NCBI RefSeq assembly: GCF_030711595.1
Contig: NZ_JAUJUJ010000022.1
Location: forward strand, 7,897-51,628
Reading direction: 5' to 3'
From: Stenotrophomonas sp. YIM B06876
Lineage (GTDB): Bacteria; Pseudomonadota; Gammaproteobacteria; Xanthomonadales; Xanthomonadaceae
Length of the DNA: 43,732 nucleotides
In this document: positions 35,667 through 43,732 of the stretch, piece after piece
Layout: the number at the start of each line of letters is the position of its first letter
Numbering within the stretch: position 1 is the first letter of the stretch
The notes under the pieces: generated by a model
Told to the model about the DNA's origin: nothing
The model's input: only the letters and a program-made list of their open reading frames with translations
The model's database searches: none
Made by a program: the position numbers and the translations under genes

Positions 35667-36689
35667 GTGAATACTCCGACCCATACCGCACAGGAACTCG
35701 CCGAGCGCTTTGGCCTGCAGCTGCGCGGCGACGGGAGCACCGCCATCCACGGCGTCGCCACCCTCGCCCATGCCGGCCCCGGACAGCTCACCTTTCTCGC
35801 CAATCCGCGCTATCGCGTGCAACTGGCCGGCAGCCAGGCCGCGATCGTGGTGCTGCGCGCCGAGGACGCCGATGCCGCACCGGCCACGGCGCTGATCGCC
35901 AAGGATCCCTACACCACGTTCGCCAAGATCGCCGCGCTGTTCGAACACGCCCCCGTGCGCGAACCCGGCATCCATCCCGGCGCCCATATCGACCCGTCCG
36001 CCTCGGTGGCAGCGAGCGCGCATATCGGCCCGTTTGTCAGCATCGGCGCGCGCAGCGTGGTCGGGGACAACTGCATCATCGGCCCCGGCTGCGTGATCGG
36101 CGAAGACTGCGTGCTGGATAGCGGCTGCGAACTGGTCGCACGGGTGACCCTGGTGACGCGGGTCAAACTGGGCAAACGCGTCCGCATCCATCCCGGCGCG
36201 GTGCTTGGCGCCGACGGCTTCGGCCTGGCGATGGACGCCGGCCACTGGATCAAGGTGCCGCAGCTGGGCGGCGTGCGCATTGGCGACGATTGCGAGATCG
36301 GCGCCAACAGCTGCATCGACCGCGGCGCACTGGAAGACACCGTGCTCGACGAGGACGTGCGCGTGGACAACCTGGTGCAGATCGCCCACAACGTGAAAAT
36401 CGGCGCACACAGCGCCATCGCCGGCTCCACCGGCATCGCCGGCAGCGCCACCATCGGCCGCTACTGCCTGCTGGGCGGTGCCGTGGGCGTGGTCGGCCAT
36501 CTCGAAATATGCGACCACGTCGTCATCACCGGCCGATCGGTGGTCCGCAGTTCCATCCATGAGCCGGGCGAATATTCGTCCGGCACCCCGTTGACCGATA
36601 CCCGCACGTGGCGTAAAAACGCCGCGCGCTTCAAGCAGCTCGACAGCCTTGCAAGACAGGTCGCGACTGTGAGCAAGGAGAAAGAATGA
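35667..36689 (+). CDS. lpxD: UDP-3-O-(hydroxyacyl)glucosamine N-acyltransferase (GTG start)
   Basis: A 340-residue third-step lipid A enzyme that transfers a hydroxyacyl chain from ACP to the glucosamine amine. The N-terminal uridine-binding domain ('GVATLAHAGPGQLTFLANPR') is followed by left-handed beta-helix hexapeptides ('IHPGAHIDPSASVAASAHIG'). The catalytic His is His241 in 'QIAHNVKIG'. A C-terminal helix closes it. The start is GTG at 35667, giving the usual 'NTPTHTAQELAERFGL'. Its stop overlaps the fabZ ATG by 4 nt. It lies directly downstream of bamA without an intervening skp. Confidence 0.95.
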   Translation: MNTPTHTAQELAERFGLQLRGDGSTAIHGVATLAHAGPGQLTFLANPRYRVQLAGSQAAIVVLRAEDADAAPATALIAKDPYTTFAKIAALFEHAPVREPGIHPGAHIDPSASVAASAHIGPFVSIGARSVVGDNCIIGPGCVIGEDCVLDSGCELVARVTLVTRVKLGKRVRIHPGAVLGADGFGLAMDAGHWIKVPQLGGVRIGDDCEIGANSCIDRGALEDTVLDEDVRVDNLVQIAHNVKIGAHSAIAGSTGIAGSATIGRYCLLGGAVGVVGHLEICDHVVITGRSVVRSSIHEPGEYSSGTPLTDTRTWRKNAARFKQLDSLARQVATVSKEKE

Positions 36690-37144
36690 ACACCAGCCAT
36701 CAACTGCCCATCGACGTGCGCACCATCCAGACGCTGATCCCGCACCGCTATCCGTTTCTGCTGGTCGACAAGGTGGTCGAGCTCGACATCGAAGGCAAGC
36801 GCATCGTCGCGCACAAGAACGTCTCCATCAACGAGCCGTTTTTCCAGGGACATTTCCCGGGCCATCCGATCATGCCGGGGGTGCTGATCATCGAAGCACT
36901 GGCCCAGGCCGGCGGCGTACTGACCCAGCTGTCGATGGGCCGCGACGCCCAGTCCAAGCTGTTCTACATGGTCAAGGTCGACAACGCCCGTTTCACCAAA
37001 CAGGTGGTGCCGGGCGATGTGCTGGAACTGCATGTGCAGGTCAAGCGCGTGATCCGCAACATGGCGGTGTATTACGGCGAGGCCAAGGTCGATGGCGAGA
37101 TCGTCGCCTGCGCCGAAGTGCTGTGCGCCGGCACCCGCGAATAA
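36686..37144 (+). CDS. fabZ: 3-hydroxyacyl-ACP dehydratase
   Basis: A 152-residue hot-dog-fold enzyme of fatty-acid elongation that competes with LpxA/LpxD for hydroxyacyl-ACP, which explains its place in the lipid A operon. The active site is seen in '[20 protein letters not shown]', with His56 and Glu70. The ATG overlaps the lpxD stop (ATGA) and lies behind the purine-rich AAGGAGAAAGA, a strong ribosome site. Confidence 0.97.
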   Translation: MNTSHQLPIDVRTIQTLIPHRYPFLLVDKVVELDIEGKRIVAHKNVSINEPFFQGHFPGHPIMPGVLIIEALAQAGGVLTQLSMGRDAQSKLFYMVKVDNARFTKQVVPGDVLELHVQVKRVIRNMAVYYGEAKVDGEIVACAEVLCAGTRE

Positions 37145-37159
37145 GCCGCGGAGCCTGCG

Positions 37160-37951
37160 ATGACTGACAACGCTCCCCGCATCCATCCCTCGGCCGTGGT
37201 GGACCCCGCGGCCCGCCTGGGCGCCGGCGTGGAAATCGGTGCGTTCACCCTGATCGGTGCGGAGGTCGAGATCGGTGCTGGCACCACCATCGGTCCCCAC
37301 TGCAGCATCCATGGCCCGACCCGCATCGGCCGCGACAACCGTTTCATCGGTCATTCCGCCATTGGTGGCGAGCCGCAGGACAAGAAGTTCGGCGGCGAAC
37401 GCACCGAGCTGGTGATCGGCGACCGCAATGTGATCCGCGAATTCGTCACCATCAACCGCGGCACCGGCGGCGGCGGCGGCGTCACCCGCATTGGTGACGA
37501 CAACTGGCTGTTGGCCTACACCCATATCGCCCATGACTGCATCGTCGCCAATCACTGCGTGTTCTCCAACAACACCACGCTGGCCGGCCATGTCAGCGTT
37601 GGCGACTGGGTGATCATCAGCGGCTTTGCCGGCGCCCACCAGTTCTGCCGTATCGGCGCCCACGCGTTCCTCGGCATGGGCGCACTGATTGGCGGTGACG
37701 TGCCGCCGTTCACCATGGTCGGCATCGACACCCATGGCCGCCCGCGCGGCATCAACAGCGAAGGGCTCAAGCGCCGCGGCTTCGACAGCGCGCGCATTGC
37801 CGCGATCAAGCGCGCCTACCGCACGCTGTACGTGGCCGGCCTGCCGTTGGCCGAGGCCCGCGAACAGCTGGGCGCGCAGGCGCAATCCAGCCAGGACGTG
37901 CGCCAGCTGCTGGACTTCATCGAAGGTGGCGACCGGCCGCTGTTGCGATGA
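37160..37951 (+). CDS. lpxA: UDP-N-acetylglucosamine acyltransferase
   Basis: A 263-residue first committed enzyme of lipid A synthesis. The left-handed beta-helix starts '[20 protein letters not shown]'. The loop '[16 protein letters not shown]' and catalytic His125 in 'THIAHDC' (His122 nearby) match the E. coli numbering. The C-terminal helical domain '[20 protein letters not shown]' follows. It starts 15 nt after fabZ and its stop overlaps the lpxB ATG by 4 nt. Confidence 0.97.
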   Translation: MTDNAPRIHPSAVVDPAARLGAGVEIGAFTLIGAEVEIGAGTTIGPHCSIHGPTRIGRDNRFIGHSAIGGEPQDKKFGGERTELVIGDRNVIREFVTINRGTGGGGGVTRIGDDNWLLAYTHIAHDCIVANHCVFSNNTTLAGHVSVGDWVIISGFAGAHQFCRIGAHAFLGMGALIGGDVPPFTMVGIDTHGRPRGINSEGLKRRGFDSARIAAIKRAYRTLYVAGLPLAEAREQLGAQAQSSQDVRQLLDFIEGGDRPLLR

Positions 37952-39198
37952 GGGCATCCATCGACCCGCCCGTCGTGGCCAATGCCGCTGCACCCACGGT
38001 CTCCACCGCGATGGTGACCAGGCAGCGGCCGCCGCGCATCGCGCTGGTGGCCGGCGAAGCGTCCGGCGATGGGCTGGGCGCCGGACTGGTGGCCGAGTTG
38101 CGCCGGCTCCATCCCGATGCCGAATTTGCCGGCATCGGCGGGGACGCCATGCGCAATGCCGGCTGCCAGACCTGGTTCGACGCCAGCGAACTGTCGTTGA
38201 TGGGACTGGCCGAAATCCTGCGCCATCTGCCGCGGCTGTTGAAACTGCGCCGCGAATTCCGCGAGCGGGTGCTGGCCTGGCAACCGGATGTATTCATCGG
38301 CATCGACGCGCCGGATTTCAATCTCGGCGTGGAGAAATGGCTGAAACAGCGTGGCATCCGCACCGTGCATTACGTCAGCCCGTCGGTCTGGGCCTGGCGC
38401 GAGAAGCGCGCGCAGAAAATCGGCGCCAGCGCCGACCTGGTGCTGTGCCTGTTTCCGATGGAACCGCCGATCTATGCCCGCCACGGCATCGACGCGCGCT
38501 TTGTCGGCCACCCGATGGCCGACGATATTCCCCTGCAGAGCGATCGCGCGGCCGCGCGCGCGCAGCTGGGCCTGCCGCCCAGAGCCAAGGTACTGGCGGT
38601 GCTGCCGGGCAGCCGCATCGGCGAAATCAGCCGTCTGGGCGCGCCGTTCTTCGAAGCGGCGTGGCAGGTCTCCGAGCGGTTTCCCGACCTGCACATCGTG
38701 GTTCCGGCGGCAAACCGGAACTGCAGGCAGCTGCTTGCCACGCAGCTGTCGTCCTCGGCCTTGCCGGTAGCCCATTCGCATCTGCTCGATGGCCAGGCCC
38801 GCACCGCCATGATCGCCGCTGACGTGGTGCTGCTGGCGTCCGGCACCGCCACCCTGGAGACCATGCTGGTGAAGCGGCCGATGGTGGTCGGCTACCGCGT
38901 GGCCGAGCTCACCTACCGCATCGTCAAGGCGCTGGGGCTGCTGAAGGTGGACCGCTATGCGCTGCCCAACGTGCTGGCCGGGCGCGATCTTGCCCCGGAA
39001 CTGATGCAGCACGACTGCACCCCGCCGAAACTCGCCGCCGCGGTACTGCACTGGTTCGAACACCCTGCAGCGGTGGAGCAGTTGCAGGCCAGCTACCTGC
39101 AGCTGCATGGGCAATTGCGCCAGAACGCCTCGGCCAGCGCGGCGGCGGCGGTGGCCGAATTGCTGGAAAAGCCGGTCCGCTCCGGCGGCCCGCTATGA
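37948..39198 (+). CDS. lpxB: Lipid A disaccharide synthase
   Basis: A 416-residue GT-B family 19 glycosyltransferase that joins lipid X and UDP-diacylglucosamine on the inner-membrane surface. It has '[20 protein letters not shown]' near the N-terminus, '[14 protein letters not shown]', '[12 protein letters not shown]' and '[21 protein letters not shown]'. The ATG at 37948 overlaps lpxA (ATGA) and adds a 27-residue Ala/Pro/Thr-rich lead. An internal ATG at 38011 ([16 protein letters not shown]) would give a more usual N-terminus; neither has a clear ribosome site, so the start is open. It overlaps rnhB by 4 nt. Confidence 0.95.
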   Translation: MRASIDPPVVANAAAPTVSTAMVTRQRPPRIALVAGEASGDGLGAGLVAELRRLHPDAEFAGIGGDAMRNAGCQTWFDASELSLMGLAEILRHLPRLLKLRREFRERVLAWQPDVFIGIDAPDFNLGVEKWLKQRGIRTVHYVSPSVWAWREKRAQKIGASADLVLCLFPMEPPIYARHGIDARFVGHPMADDIPLQSDRAAARAQLGLPPRAKVLAVLPGSRIGEISRLGAPFFEAAWQVSERFPDLHIVVPAANRNCRQLLATQLSSSALPVAHSHLLDGQARTAMIAADVVLLASGTATLETMLVKRPMVVGYRVAELTYRIVKALGLLKVDRYALPNVLAGRDLAPELMQHDCTPPKLAAAVLHWFEHPAAVEQLQASYLQLHGQLRQNASASAAAAVAELLEKPVRSGGPL

Positions 39199-39863
39199 GC
39201 AAGCGTATAGCGCGCGCGGCGCAGGCGGCCTCGCTGGCGCTGTTTGATGACGCGCCCGGGGTGGCGCACGCCGCGTTCCGTTTTGTCGCCGGTGTCGATG
39301 AAGCCGGACGCGGCCCGCTGGCGGGCCCGGTCGCGGTGGCCGCGGTCGTGTTCGATCCGGCGCAACCGCGCATCAACGGCCTGGACGATTCCAAGCAGCT
39401 GACCGCCCCGCGCCGCGAGCAGCTTTACCAGCGCATCATCGAACGCGCCCTCGCCTTCCACATCGTGCTGGTGGACGCAGCCCAGATCGACACGCTCAAC
39501 ATCTACCAGGCTACGCTGCTGGGCATGCGCCGCGCGGTGGAGGGGGTGGCGCATGTGGCGCAGTTCGCGCGTATCGACGGCAACAGGATTCCCCCGGGCC
39601 TGCCGTGCCCGGCCGAAGCCCTCGTCGGCGGCGACGCGCTCGACCGCGCGATCATGGCCGCCTCGATCCTGGCCAAGGTCAGCCGCGACCGCTGCATGCT
39701 GGAACTGCACCAGCAGCATCCCGAATACGGGTTCGACCAGCACAAGGGCTATGGCACGCCCCAGCACCTGGCCGCGCTGCGGGCGCACGGCCCCTGCCCG
39801 CAGCACCGGCGCAGTTTTGCACCGGTACGCGCCAGCCTCACGCCTGCGGCCACCGCCGGTTGA
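39195..39863 (+). CDS. rnhB: Ribonuclease HII
   Basis: A 222-residue type 2 RNase H that nicks RNA-DNA hybrids and removes misincorporated ribonucleotides. The catalytic acidic pair is Asp35-Glu36 in '[16 protein letters not shown]', with 'LDDSKQLT' and '[11 protein letters not shown]' completing the active site. '[21 protein letters not shown]' is the usual C-terminal block. It is the last gene of the lipid A cluster here. Its stop lies one base from the stop of the convergent lipoprotein gene; the dnaE that often follows rnhB is not present. Confidence 0.96.
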   Translation: MSKRIARAAQAASLALFDDAPGVAHAAFRFVAGVDEAGRGPLAGPVAVAAVVFDPAQPRINGLDDSKQLTAPRREQLYQRIIERALAFHIVLVDAAQIDTLNIYQATLLGMRRAVEGVAHVAQFARIDGNRIPPGLPCPAEALVGGDALDRAIMAASILAKVSRDRCMLELHQQHPEYGFDQHKGYGTPQHLAALRAHGPCPQHRRSFAPVRASLTPAATAG

Positions 39864-39864
39864 T

Positions 39865-40329
39865 TCATTGCGGCACGATCTTGATCCCCGGATCGACCCC
39901 ACCTGCTGAAGTGCGGATGTCGTAGCTGATCAAGGTCTCCTGGGTGACCTGCCGGGTGGTGATCGCCAGCTGCTGGCGGTCGCCGCTGCGGGACGAATGG
40001 AACCGGGTGTCGGCCATGGTCCGCAGCGCCCGCGAAAGATTGATGGCACGGCCCGGAGATTCGGCAAAATCCAGTTCAAACGCGACCAGCTCGTCCTTCC
40101 GGGTCCGCCACACCACCTCGGTGCCACTGCGCACCACGCAAAGTGGCGCAGAGGCGACCGGCGTGCCGGCCGACAGGTCGATATCGACATACACGCGGCT
40201 GACGCCTTTCTTCGGGAGCTGGTCCGAACAGGCGGGCGCGGCGCCGGCATCCGCCTGCGAGGGCCGCGGTGCGGCACAACCGGTGATCGAACCCAGCAAC
40301 GCGACAGCGATCCAGTATCTGTATGACAT
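39865..40329 (-). CDS. Small lipoprotein of unknown function
   Basis: 154 residues from the ATG at 40329, which has AAGGAG 9 nt upstream and begins a lipoprotein signal 'MSYRYWIAVALLGSITGCAA' (lipid-modified Cys about residue 18). The mature part is a small beta-rich domain: 'VSRVYVDIDLSAGTPV', 'CVVRSGTEVVWRT', 'FELDFAESPG', ending 'YDIRTSAGGVDPGIKIVPQ'. The 'SGTEVVWR' and 'DPGIKI' phrases remind me of small cupredoxin-like or sandwich domains, but there is no Cu-ligand set and I do not assign it. It follows the regulator gene by 56 nt on the same strand, so the two are probably one operon. Confidence 0.8.
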   Translation of the reverse strand: MSYRYWIAVALLGSITGCAAPRPSQADAGAAPACSDQLPKKGVSRVYVDIDLSAGTPVASAPLCVVRSGTEVVWRTRKDELVAFELDFAESPGRAINLSRALRTMADTRFHSSRSGDRQQLAITTRQVTQETLISYDIRTSAGGVDPGIKIVPQ

Positions 40330-40385
40330 GACAGCAAGCTCCTTCGATAGGGTCCGCCGCCACGGACAGGGAAAGCTCCGGCGCG

Positions 40386-42623
40386 CTATTTCTGCGCGGT
40401 TTTTACCGTCGTGTCGGTGAACCGCCGCAGCGCCAGCAGGGCATCGACCCGCTGCCGCGGAATTCCTTCCTTCAGCGCCGTGGCGATGCAGATCCGTGCG
40501 CCGGTATCGTCCCCCAGCAGCGCCAGGGTCTGCGCACACCACAGCGCCACCTCGGCGCTCTGCGTCCCCAGCCGGCGTGCCGTCCTCAGTGCAGCGCGTG
40601 CACGTTCGTGTTCGCCCAGATTGGCGCGATACCAGGACAGCAGCGCCAGCGCATAGGCATCATCGCGGCGCACGTCGACATAGTGCTGGGCCAGGTCCGC
40701 CGCCCGCCGATAGGGGGCCTGCGCCTGCGCCGCGGTGGCCGGCAGCGCCGCCAGCGCATCGCCCAGGTTGCCCCAGTGCAGGTAGTCCTGCGGCTCCAGC
40801 ACCGTGGCGCGCCGGAACATCTCCGCCGCCCCGGCATAGTTGCCCTGGTCGAATTCCATCGTGCCCAGATTGGTCAGCGCGCCGGCATTGGGTTCGATCG
40901 ACAGCGACATGCTGAACGCCCGCCCGGCCTGCGCGGTGTCGCCCTGGGCCAGGTACAGCCCGCCCAGGCTGCTCCACAGCCGGCTGTCGTCCGGCTGCAG
41001 GATGGTGGCGGTGACAAAAGCGTCGATCGCCTTGGGCAGATCGCCCCGCAGCCAGCGGTAGTAGCCCAGCAGACGATAGATATGCGCATCGCTGGGCCGC
41101 GCCGCGATCGCGCGCTGGAAGTAGTCCAGCGCGCGCGCGTCCTGCCCGAGCGCGCCGTAGGTACGGGCCAGCCCGACATAGGCATCGGCCCGCAAGGCCG
41201 GATCATTGACCGCCTGTCCGTACAGCACCAGCGCCCGCTCATTCTGGCCGCTGACCCGCGCGATCTCGGCCATCGCCAGGCTCACCTCGTGCAGGCCCGG
41301 ATCCATCGTCTGGGCACGCGAACACGCCTGCCGTGCACGGTCGAACGCCGCCGCATCGCTGACCCCTTCCAGGCGCATGATTTCCGCCCGGCAGATACCG
41401 GCCTGGGCCCGGGCAAAATGCGGGTCGAGGGTCAGCGCCTGGCGGAAATAGCCGATGGCCCGTTCGTTTCCGGTTTCGCCCACCGGTCGTTGCAACAGCG
41501 ACAGGCCACGCAGATAGGCGTCATAGGCCGATACGTCGCGGGTCGGCGCCAGTCGCTGCGCAAGGGCGGGCATGTCCTTGGAAAGGCGCCCCAGCAATTC
41601 GTTCACCACCCGCTGGGCAATCTCGCTCTGCAGTGCGAACACGTCACGGATTTCACGGTCATAGGTATCACTCCATAACGTGAATCCGGTGCGGGTATCG
41701 GACAGGCGCGCACTGATGCGTACATGATCCCCGTCACGGCGCACCGTGGCATCGAGCAGCGTGGCGACCCCGAGCCGGTGACCGGTGCGGCGCACATCCT
41801 CGCCGGTGGCATTGGCAGGCGCGGCCAGTTGCGGCGCGGCCACTTTCAGCCCCGCCACATGGGCCAGCGCATCTTGCATCTCCACCGCCAGACCATCGGC
41901 GAAATAGCGGTCATCGGCGTTGTCGCTGAGGCTGCGGAACGGCATCACCGCGATCGAGGCTTCCTTCACCGCACCGTGCCGCACCGGTGGCGATGGCGGT
42001 GGCGATGGCGGCATGCGCACGTGCCAGACCCCACCGCCTACCGCCAGCAGCAGCGCCAGGCCGACCAGCAGCCGCCCGCGGCGCTGGCGCAACCATCTCC
42101 ACCACCCGCCGCCGGCGCGCCCCGGCGGCGGGGTCCCTTCCGCTGGCACGGCGTGTTCATGCGGGGGAGCACGCTCCACGTTCAGCGGTTCGTCCGCGAC
42201 CACCGGCCCATCCAACAGCGACAGCGCCAGGGTTTCCTCCGAGGGCGACGCCGTGGCGGCCATCGCCGTCCGCGCCGGCTGCAGCTCCCCGATAAAGCGG
42301 TATCCCATTGCATGCTGGGTCTGGATAAAGCGCGGTGCGTGCGGATGGTCGTCCAGGGCCGAGCGCAACTGCGCAATGGCGCGGGTCAGCACTCCCGGCG
42401 TCACATGCCGGTGGCCCCATACCGCATCCAGCAACTGGTCCCTTTCCACCAGTTCACCGGCGTGGCGCAGCAACAGCAGCAATACGGCAAAGGCCTTGGG
42501 TTCAAGTGAATACGGCTGCCCATCACGGCTGAGGGTGTGCGCAACAGCATCCACCACGATGCTGCCAAAACAGTATCGCTCCGGTACCTGACCTGTGCTG
42601 CCAGGGCCTGCGGTGGAACCCAT
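40386..42623 (-). CDS. CadC-like membrane regulator: winged helix, TolB-like domain and TPRs
   Basis: A 745-residue membrane-bound transcription regulator. Residues about 17-112 are an OmpR/PhoB-type winged helix ('EPKAFAVLLLLLRHAGELVE', 'GYRFIGEL'). A Pro-rich linker leads to one membrane helix (184-200). The periplasmic part begins with a TolB-like/FlgO-type region ('ASIAVMPFRSLSDNADDRYF', 'RISARLSDTRTGFTLWSDTY', about 222-340) and continues with at least seven TPR-like repeats to the C-terminus. This ToxR/CadC-like layout allows a periplasmic or envelope signal to act directly on DNA. No partner signal is known. GAGGG precedes the ATG, inside a direct repeat that may be an autoregulatory site. 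The lipoprotein gene downstream is the likely co-regulated partner. Confidence 0.9.
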   Translation of the reverse strand: MGSTAGPGSTGQVPERYCFGSIVVDAVAHTLSRDGQPYSLEPKAFAVLLLLLRHAGELVERDQLLDAVWGHRHVTPGVLTRAIAQLRSALDDHPHAPRFIQTQHAMGYRFIGELQPARTAMAATASPSEETLALSLLDGPVVADEPLNVERAPPHEHAVPAEGTPPPGRAGGGWWRWLRQRRGRLLVGLALLLAVGGGVWHVRMPPSPPPSPPVRHGAVKEASIAVMPFRSLSDNADDRYFADGLAVEMQDALAHVAGLKVAAPQLAAPANATGEDVRRTGHRLGVATLLDATVRRDGDHVRISARLSDTRTGFTLWSDTYDREIRDVFALQSEIAQRVVNELLGRLSKDMPALAQRLAPTRDVSAYDAYLRGLSLLQRPVGETGNERAIGYFRQALTLDPHFARAQAGICRAEIMRLEGVSDAAAFDRARQACSRAQTMDPGLHEVSLAMAEIARVSGQNERALVLYGQAVNDPALRADAYVGLARTYGALGQDARALDYFQRAIAARPSDAHIYRLLGYYRWLRGDLPKAIDAFVTATILQPDDSRLWSSLGGLYLAQGDTAQAGRAFSMSLSIEPNAGALTNLGTMEFDQGNYAGAAEMFRRATVLEPQDYLHWGNLGDALAALPATAAQAQAPYRRAADLAQHYVDVRRDDAYALALLSWYRANLGEHERARAALRTARRLGTQSAEVALWCAQTLALLGDDTGARICIATALKEGIPRQRVDALLALRRFTDTTVKTAQK

Positions 42624-42626
42624 CAG

Positions 42627-42648
42627 AAAACCCTCATGAAAACCTCAT
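42627..42648. repeat. Direct repeat at the start of the CadC-like regulator
   Basis: AAAACCCTCAT (42627-42637) and AAAACCTCAT (42639-42648) repeat with a 12-bp period, close to one helical turn. They begin 3 bp from the regulator's ATG, and the proximal copy contains its ribosome site. Winged-helix OmpR/PhoB-type proteins bind direct repeats at about 10-11 bp, so self-repression is possible. Confidence 0.45.
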
Positions 42649-42770
42649 AAGTGGCCCCCAATGCCTGTCTGAAAACTCCTGCAGACATCGTGACCCATGC
42701 TACGCCCTGGACGATGCTGGTGGCGCATTCCGGGCATGCCCCGGACGCATCCCCCAACCGGAGAACCGCC

Positions 42771-43421
42771 ATGTATGCCGCCACCCTTGCCAACCGCTAT
42801 CCCCTGCCCCCGGTGCTGGAACAGCCGATGCTCAACAGTCCACATCGACGCACCCGTCTGAATGGATTCCTGCTGTCCTCACAGGACGTGAACCGCTTCA
42901 ACCAGGTGCTTGCCCAGCTCGGCCGCACCCGCCCGCCCCTGGATCCGGACCAGCTGGCAACCGCCGCGCGGGCCTTGGACGACAGTCGCGACGACCCCAC
43001 GCCCGCCCCCTGCATCCAGCAACGGTTGCAGCAGGCGCAGATGGTGGAACAGATGCTCGGCGACCACGACTGGGAGCCGGCCAACGAGGTGGTGCCCGAG
43101 GCCCGCCATATGGTCGGCTACCTGCATGAAAGCTGGCACCTTATCCCCGGCTCGCTGCCGCGCGTGGGCCACCTGGATGATGCCATCGTGGTCGATACCG
43201 CGTGGCCGCAACTGGTCCGTGAAGTGGCCAACTTCCTCGACTACCGGCGGCTGCGCCAGCTCGAAGCCCAGGCGCGCGGCTGCCGCTACGACGAGATCGA
43301 GTTCAACCGCGACATCTGGCTGAAAGTGCGCCGGCTCGAAGCCGACCTGCTCGCGCATCGGCGCCAGGTGCGCGAAAGCAGCTATGCGCCGCAACCGGCG
43401 GCCTACTTCCGCGTGCACTGA
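42771..43421 (+). CDS. DUF1232/YkvA-like protein of unknown function
   Basis: 216 residues from the ATG at 42771 (GGAG 7 nt upstream); the open frame extends further up but without a ribosome site. The central part 'LIPGSLPRVGHLDDAIVVDT' (about 135-155) resembles the DUF1232/YkvA pattern in which a short membrane-associated segment 'LIPD.IP..G..DD' recurs. The C-terminal half is strongly charged and helical ('RRLRQLEAQARG', 'DIWLKVRRLEADLLAHRRQV'). Divergent from the CadC-like regulator across 147 bp, it could be one of its targets; that is inference. The function of the family is unknown. Confidence 0.7.
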   Translation: MYAATLANRYPLPPVLEQPMLNSPHRRTRLNGFLLSSQDVNRFNQVLAQLGRTRPPLDPDQLATAARALDDSRDDPTPAPCIQQRLQQAQMVEQMLGDHDWEPANEVVPEARHMVGYLHESWHLIPGSLPRVGHLDDAIVVDTAWPQLVREVANFLDYRRLRQLEAQARGCRYDEIEFNRDIWLKVRRLEADLLAHRRQVRESSYAPQPAAYFRVH

Positions 43422-43437
43422 GCACAGGAGGCGAACG

Positions 43438-43551
43438 ATGCATGCCTCTGCGTGTTCCCGGCCCGGCGCCCCGCGCCAATGGCAGCTGACCCGGTGGCTG
43501 CCGCGGGCAGGAGCCGGGCCATCGCCTGCCCATGGACCGGCGGCACTGTGA
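43438..43551 (+). CDS. Possible small protein (37 aa)
   Basis: The ATG at 43438 is preceded by a perfect AGGAGG (43426-43431) with a 6-nt spacer, the best ribosome site in the whole window. It lies 16 nt after the DUF1232-like stop. The ORF ends at TGA 43549-43551 and reads 'MHASACSRPGAPRQWQLTRW' then an Ala/Pro/Gly-rich end. There is no membrane helix and no known family. Support rests on the ribosome site and operon position only; composition is what random GC-rich sequence would also give. Confidence 0.4.
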   Translation: MHASACSRPGAPRQWQLTRWLPRAGAGPSPAHGPAAL

Positions 43552-43732
43552 CCGGTCCCCGCGGCGCGCGACGGTCCGTCCAATCCTGACACCGTAATTC
43601 CGGCGGCGATGCCGGGTGCAGGCGTTGCCGAGTACTGCCGGCGACTGCCGTCCTGCGCCGCCTCGATTCCCTTCGCGCGGCCCGTTCATGTCGCAGCCGG
43701 GCGTCCGGCTGGGGCCGCCAATGGCCGGCGCC
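43552..43732. other. End of window, no feature recognised
   Basis: 181 bases without a supportable gene, tRNA or terminator. The minus-strand open frame across it is Arg/Gly-rich and overlaps the end of the DUF1232-like gene, so I take it as a shadow. Confidence 0.5.

Noticed and set aside
32911..35691. Minus-strand open frame of over 900 codons antisense to bamA
   Set aside because: Mirror of bamA codon structure, no family resemblance, no promoter or ribosome site.
1..43732. CRISPR array, prophage, insertion sequence or integron
   Set aside because: No regularly spaced repeats, transposase, integrase or phage structural genes were seen on either strand.

Overview
The window is a GC-rich (about two thirds by eye), densely coded chromosomal segment from a gammaproteobacterium. 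The long co-directional run rpsB-tsf-pyrH-frr-uppS-cdsA-dxr-rseP-bamA-lpxD-fabZ-lpxA-lpxB-rnhB, next to map-glnD-dapD-dapE-asnB, together with many ATGA overlaps and near-leaderless promoters, suggests Xanthomonadaceae (Stenotrophomonas, Pseudoxanthomonas or Xanthomonas relatives). The genus is not settled by anything seen here. It is core chromosome rather than an island: there is no phage, transposase, integrase or CRISPR array.

Layout. 1-4.5 kb: tRNA-Leu(CAG) with a terminator, then a tripartite EmrCAB-type efflux pump on the minus strand. 4.6-8.6 kb: parC, tpm and an unknown exported protein. 8.9-11.9 kb: a two-gene ABC importer (fused double permease plus an ATPase with a C-terminal AAA-associated domain) with no binding protein. 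12-15.1 kb: a bacterioferritin subunit and a penicillin-acylase-family Ntn hydrolase. 15.2-23.5 kb, minus strand: map-glnD-dapD-arsC-like-dapE, joined mostly by overlapping stop/start codons, followed by asnB with its own control region. 23.6-39.9 kb, plus strand: the translation, isoprenoid, phospholipid, envelope and lipid A superoperon, with an HDOD-GGDEF gene between tsf and pyrH. 39.9-43.7 kb: an accessory end with a CadC-like membrane regulator, a small lipoprotein, a DUF1232-like protein and a possible 37-residue peptide gene.

Most interesting: the 382-base gap between dapE and asnB holds what looks like a complete ribosome-mediated transcription attenuator for asparagine. A 33-codon leader peptide has six Asn codons within eleven positions. 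It is followed by segments able to form 1:2, 2:3 and 3:4 pairings, and the 3:4 hairpin is a textbook intrinsic terminator just before asnB. Asparagine is not among the classical amino acids for this mechanism that I know of (His, Trp, Thr, Leu, Ile/Val, Phe).

Other points: DapD carries a histone-H1-like Lys/Ala/Pro tail of about 94 residues, Bfr lacks the haem-ligand Met52, skp is absent between bamA and lpxD, and dnaE does not follow rnhB.
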